Shown: positions 60,098 through 64,000 of the stretch, piece after piece
Layout of the letters: the number at the start of each line of letters is the position of its first letter
Position numbering within the stretch: the first letter of the stretch is position 1
Source: Polytrichum commune
Lineage: Eukaryota > Streptophyta > Polytrichopsida > Polytrichales > Polytrichaceae
Direction: 5' to 3'
DNA length: 64,000 nucleotides
NCBI GenBank assembly: GCA_950295325.1
Contig: OX485807.1
Coordinates: 12,489,001 to 12,553,000, forward strand
The notes under the pieces: generated by a model
What the model saw: only the letters and a program-made list of their open reading frames with translations
The model's database searches: none
What the model was told of the DNA's origin: nothing
Translations under genes and position numbers: made by a program

Positions 60098-60358
60098 GAG
60101 AAAGAATCATGGTGTTATGAACTTACCTCTCATCCATCCAACATTCAAGACTTAACCCCGTTGTAGGATCATTGCCGAGTCATCTCAAATGACTTGGACT
60201 AAGTTAGATGGATTTGGGGGTCTCGAAGGCCAACTCCGGTGTCAAATTGACTAGAAATAGAGTCACCTCCATCCGTGACGCAAACTATTTCAGGGTCTTA
60301 TGTTGGATGAACAAGACGTACGCTCGCTCGCTTGCTCGTATTCAATAATTTCTCTCGC
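60098..60358. mobile_element. Mutator-type MITE, diverged copy
   Basis: Left ACCTCTCATCCATCCAACAT and right complement GTTCATCCAACAT with a CGAGCG-rich stretch form the family termini, and GAGAAAG/GAGAGAAA marks the outer edges. No duplication is clear. It is the last repeat before the villin upstream region. Confidence 0.5.
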
Positions 60359-62140
60359 TCCTCAAACGTGCGTGAAATGAAGAAAGGAAAGGAAAGGAAA
60401 AGGAGAAGGAAGGGGCCCACTGAGTGGAGTAAAACCCTCTCCTCAATCTGGCAGCTGGGCTGTTCAATTTTGGTCCCGATTTGAAGGGGAGAGAGAAAGG
60501 AGGGGGGTTTCCGAAACCGGGAAGAAGTTGCAATTAGGGGGAGCTTCACCTCCTGCAATTGGCTCCTCCAAGGAAGGGAAGGATCCGTTCCACAGTCCAA
60601 CATTCCTGCCTCATTCAAGTTTTCACCCCTCCCGGGCGGGGGGGAAAGCTTAAAGTAAACGAAGCGAGTAAGTACTTTGAAGTTTAATGCAGCAATGCCC
60701 TGAGTAAGGAAGGAAAAAAAAAACAAGGGGAGCTAAATACTGGGTCTTCGTTGTCTTGCGGGCCGGCCGGTGTAGATTTAGAGCCAGCTCGGAGGCAAAG
60801 CTCGCAAGGCAGGCTGTCCCAGAACATCACCAGCATCACCAGGAACATCATCATCATCAACAACATCGCTACAGAGTCTGTGCCCTCACCTTTCTCCGCT
60901 GTTACGGTCCTCTTTTGATGTTTATGCAAGCCGAGTCATCATCCTCCGAACGGCCCAATTCTATCACCAACATCAACAACACACTCATCACGCGCACCAA
61001 ATCACCGTGAGTAGCAGTAAATCATCGTCGCACTCGCCTACTTGCGTTTCCTGCATTTCGGTCCGGAAGGTGAGGTGGGTTTTGTTTTTTTCCCTTCGTT
61101 TTTCTCTCAATTCTTCCATCGCACCTGATCTGGCTGTTTTTGGGTGTTGTTGAGTGCATTGGATCGTTGCTCCAGATCTGAGGTGCTAGCCTGAAGGTGG
61201 GTTTGTGGGTTGGAGTTCAGAGTTTGGTAAGACGTTTTGTTGCAGAGGGAGTTTGGAGGTTTTTGCTCGTTTGATAAGAGTTAGGCGCGTTTGGTATTGG
61301 CCGAGAGACAGAGACAGACAAGAGAGAGAGACGGGGGGACGGATAGGTAGATGAGAGGGCAGAGGATACCTATTGTAGAGGTTTCTGTGTTGGTTTTTTG
61401 TTTGATTGGTTGAAGGTGGTTGTTCTCTCTTTCGAGGGAAGAGAACAGGAGAGAGGCGAGTTTTTTTGCTATGTGGGTAAGTAAGCAGACTTGTAATTCG
61501 TGAAAGAGCCCCGTGGAAGCTGTGTTTGGGTTTGTGCGGATGGTATTGGGTGAGATGGTAGAGATATGCAGGAGATGGTGATCGTGATGTGATCAATCGA
61601 GGAACAGAGGGGAAAGAGTATGTATATGTTGACTGAGCTGCGATCCGAAGATATTAGGCGCCATTTTAAAATTTTGGCGCCCTACTTGCCCCCCCCCTCT
61701 CAAGCCTTTCCTGAGTGTAGTGCGCCTATTAAATTTTGACCTGGACGAGATTCCTCCCCGTTCCGCTTTTTTCGTATCCTCCGCCCAGTTTTGTCATTGG
61801 ATCCATTGCTATAAGTGCACATCAATGCAGTGCAATTTTGTTTCAATGGGCTTGTTTGAAGTTGGGTTGCAGTCGCAATGAGGGTGGGGTGAGTGAGGAG
61901 TTCCCTTGGATTACTCAACCCCGATCATGTGTTGACGTGGTCCTCGAGGGGTTAAAAATCATTAGCAGGTGAAGATAATGTCTTCTGGACTGTTTTGTGT
62001 GTTTCTGATTGAGTTTTTGTTGAATCACTTTTGGCAGGTGGGCATGCAGCGAGTGGAGGACAGTACCTAATTTATGATTATGCAATTGGGAGATAGGTTT
62101 AAACTATCAATCTTTGCTGACCAGTGTGTGGAAGGAGACA
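60359..62140 (+). other. Villin upstream region and 5' leader, probably with a leader intron
   Basis: The GA- and CT-rich stretch from 60370 to 60730 may be promoter. A strong donor GGAAG-GTGAGG at 61069/61070 and an acceptor TTTTGGCAG ending at 62037 would define a 968-bp leader intron; a later acceptor at about 62124 (TGCTGACCAG) is an alternative. With the first acceptor, the leader exon contains an 8-codon upstream frame (62044-62070) and a second ATG at 62074 whose frame overlaps the villin start. Transcription start and TATA are not identified. A CAT-repeat patch is at 60822-60866. Confidence 0.5.
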
Positions 62141-64000
62141 ATGGCTGTATCTATGAAGAACGTCGATGTTGCATTTCAAGGAGTTGGACAGAAACCGTAT
62201 CCTTTTTCATGGAAGAAACTTTGAATTGCTTCTTGCGTACAATCCCTTCCCAGTTGATTGAAAGTGCAAGCTCAGTCTGTTCATGCCCCAATTGCTGTTG
62301 GTGTGCTAATATAGGTGCCTATCTGGCCTGACGCATTCTATTTGTATCACGCATTTCTAGACTGCGGTATGCCCTTAACTTCATTCACAGAGGAATGGAC
62401 ATATGGCGTATTGAAACTTTCAAGCCAGTACCCTTACCCAAGACTGCTTATGGCATATTTTACATGGGAGACTCATATATTGTACTTCGGGTAAATGTCA
62501 ATTCTTCTTTTGCCAAGTCTTAATCTGAAAATGCATGGGATGTTGATAGTTAATGTTTTGTGTTTGTTTCAGTTTGAGCCTTTGGCAGTGCATGTTGCAC
62601 TGGCCCAGCTGGTTGACATTGGAGGATAGTGTAGAATTTCTTCACTATGTATGTAGGCCAGCAGATAACATGTACCTGAACTTCTCATTGTAGTTTGTTG
62701 TAGAGGCTATGTTATTCCAAACCAGTAATGCTATCTGAATATGTTATCTTGTGTGTTTGTCCATAGACAACTGCGTTAAAGAGTGGAGCTTTTCATTACG
62801 ACATTCATTTTTGGCTTGGAAAGGACACAAGTCAGGTAATTAACAGCAAACAAAATCTCCTCTGGCAGGAGAACGGCTTTGACAGAAATTTTACAGAATT
62901 TGATTGTGTAGAGTGCGTGAGATTGAATCTCACGGAATAGAGTTGGACAGTGTTCTCATCACAGAAACGGAGAATCCCTCTCCTCTTTTCCTTGTGGAAG
63001 GAAAACATGGATTCCTTTCTCAATTTGGTCTCCTCGCAATAAATTGTCCACAATCACGAACCATTCCAAAGGACTTATTAGTAAGCTGTCTGTGATTCTC
63101 TGACAGGATGAGGCTGGTACTGCGGCCATCAAGACAGTTGAGCTAGATGCTGCTTTAGGTGGACGTGCAGTCCAGTACAGAGAATATCAGGGTCATGAGA
63201 CAGACAAATTTCTTTCCTACTTTAAACCATGCATCATTCCTATGGAAGGTGGTGTTGCATCAGGGTTTAAGCCAGTGGAGATCGAGAAGGTTGAGCCTCG
63301 CCTTTTTATCGTGAAAGGGAGACGGGCTGTGCGAGTTACACAGGTCTACCATAATTCTCCTGTTTCTTTGTTGTTAATGATAAAATATTTTGAGAGGACT
63401 TTGGCATATAGCAACTTGATGTGTGTGACACGGTCCATTATATAAGTAGGTTATCTTGATGTACAGAAGTATGTAGGAGGTGTTTGAAAGATGAGGATAG
63501 TGCTAGTTGTTATTTTGCATTGTTTTGAATTGTCATCTGATCCAGCTCTTTTTTCCTCCTCACAGGTGCCGTTTGCTCGGTCATCACTCAACCATGATGA
63601 TGTCTTTGTTCTGGACACGGCATCAACGATCTTCCAGTTCAATGGTGTGACATCCAGCATTCAAGAGAGGGGTAAAGCTTTGGAAGTTGTTCAGTACATC
63701 AAGGATACAGACCATGATGGCAAGTGTGATGTTATTATCATTGGTAAGCTTTTGAAGCTGGAAAGAGGTTTTAAATCAGACTATGCTGCAATTTCAGCGT
63801 ACCAAATCAGAAGGAATTAACTAGAGTTCACATGCCTCTTAAATCTCCAAGTTCATTTTTGAATTGTTGTCTTTATAGTTGCACTGATCCAATTACAGGC
63901 AATTACAGGCATTTCTAAGTCCCACCTGATTGTTCTGTAACTGCAGATGATGGTACTCTTGGGTCTGAGGCAGACACTGGCCAGTTCTGGGTTTTGTTTG
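62141..64000 (+). CDS. VLN: Villin (actin-bundling, gelsolin-family), first six coding exons; 3' part beyond window
   Basis: Villins bind, bundle and, with calcium, sever or cap actin filaments in the cytoplasm (family knowledge). Exons by eye: 62141-62196, 62391-62490, 62767-62835, 63107-63343, 63566-63743 and 63947 onward; all GT-AG and in frame, about 231 residues visible. The start [18 protein letters not shown] is followed by [57 protein letters not shown], the block ending [39 protein letters not shown] and [11 protein letters not shown]. These are the highly conserved first gelsolin-homology domain and the beginning of the second. The N-terminus looks closest to the plant VLN4-type start; that placement is tentative. 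The ATG at 62141 is chosen because it matches the family N-terminus. The rest of the gelsolin repeats and the headpiece lie outside, so full integrity cannot be judged. Confidence 0.92.

Noticed and set aside
60298-60726. 142-codon minus-strand frame upstream of villin
   Set aside because: Biased Pro/Ser/Phe composition from GA/CT-rich DNA, partly over a MITE; no domain.

Overview
The window looks like nuclear DNA of a land plant with a large, repeat-rich, AT-rich genome. Three things support this: a D-type cyclin with an N-terminal LxCxE motif, a plant-type villin, and plant-style Ty3/Gypsy, Harbinger, hAT and Mutator elements. I cannot name the species. The divergent, histidine-rich cyclin and the repeat density make a fern, lycophyte or gymnosperm plausible, but that is inference. 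There are no bacterial, organellar or CRISPR features.

Layout. Positions 1-12522 are a head-to-tail array of one Ty3/Gypsy retrotransposon on the minus strand: a partial left copy, a shared 1595-bp LTR (2804-4398), one whole internal region with a single 1852-codon gag-pol frame (4460-10018), and a second LTR (10928-12522). The repeat period is 8124 bp and I saw no difference between copies. The polymerase frame is open but lacks most of reverse transcriptase. From 12.5 to 26 kb there are non-autonomous DNA transposons with visible target-site duplications (Harbinger-like 14538-15666, hAT-like 16952-17804), a 78-bp minisatellite, and two three-copy arrays that lead up to the first real gene.

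That gene is a six-exon D-type cyclin (26122-31492, plus strand, 511 codons by my splice model). It has an LxCxE motif, four histidine-rich runs and a serine-rich acidic stretch. From 31.5 to 60 kb I see only transposon fossils and tandem arrays: an hAT transposase remnant near 33.0 kb, foldback elements at 35.8-36.5 and 53.88-54.74 kb, a SINE inside an hAT-type MITE at 40 kb, a MITE nested in another MITE at 45 kb, and arrays of about 190 bp (46 kb), 214 bp (47.6-48.9 kb) and 335 bp (54.9-55.8 kb). The right edge holds the first six coding exons of a villin (62141 to beyond 64000, plus strand), probably preceded by a 5'-leader intron.

The two host genes are not a functional unit. Cyclin D acts with a cyclin-dependent kinase on the retinoblastoma-related pathway at cell-cycle entry, and villin bundles and severs actin filaments. 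Splice sites were placed by eye from reading frame, GT/AG signals and family alignment, so exact edges need transcript evidence.
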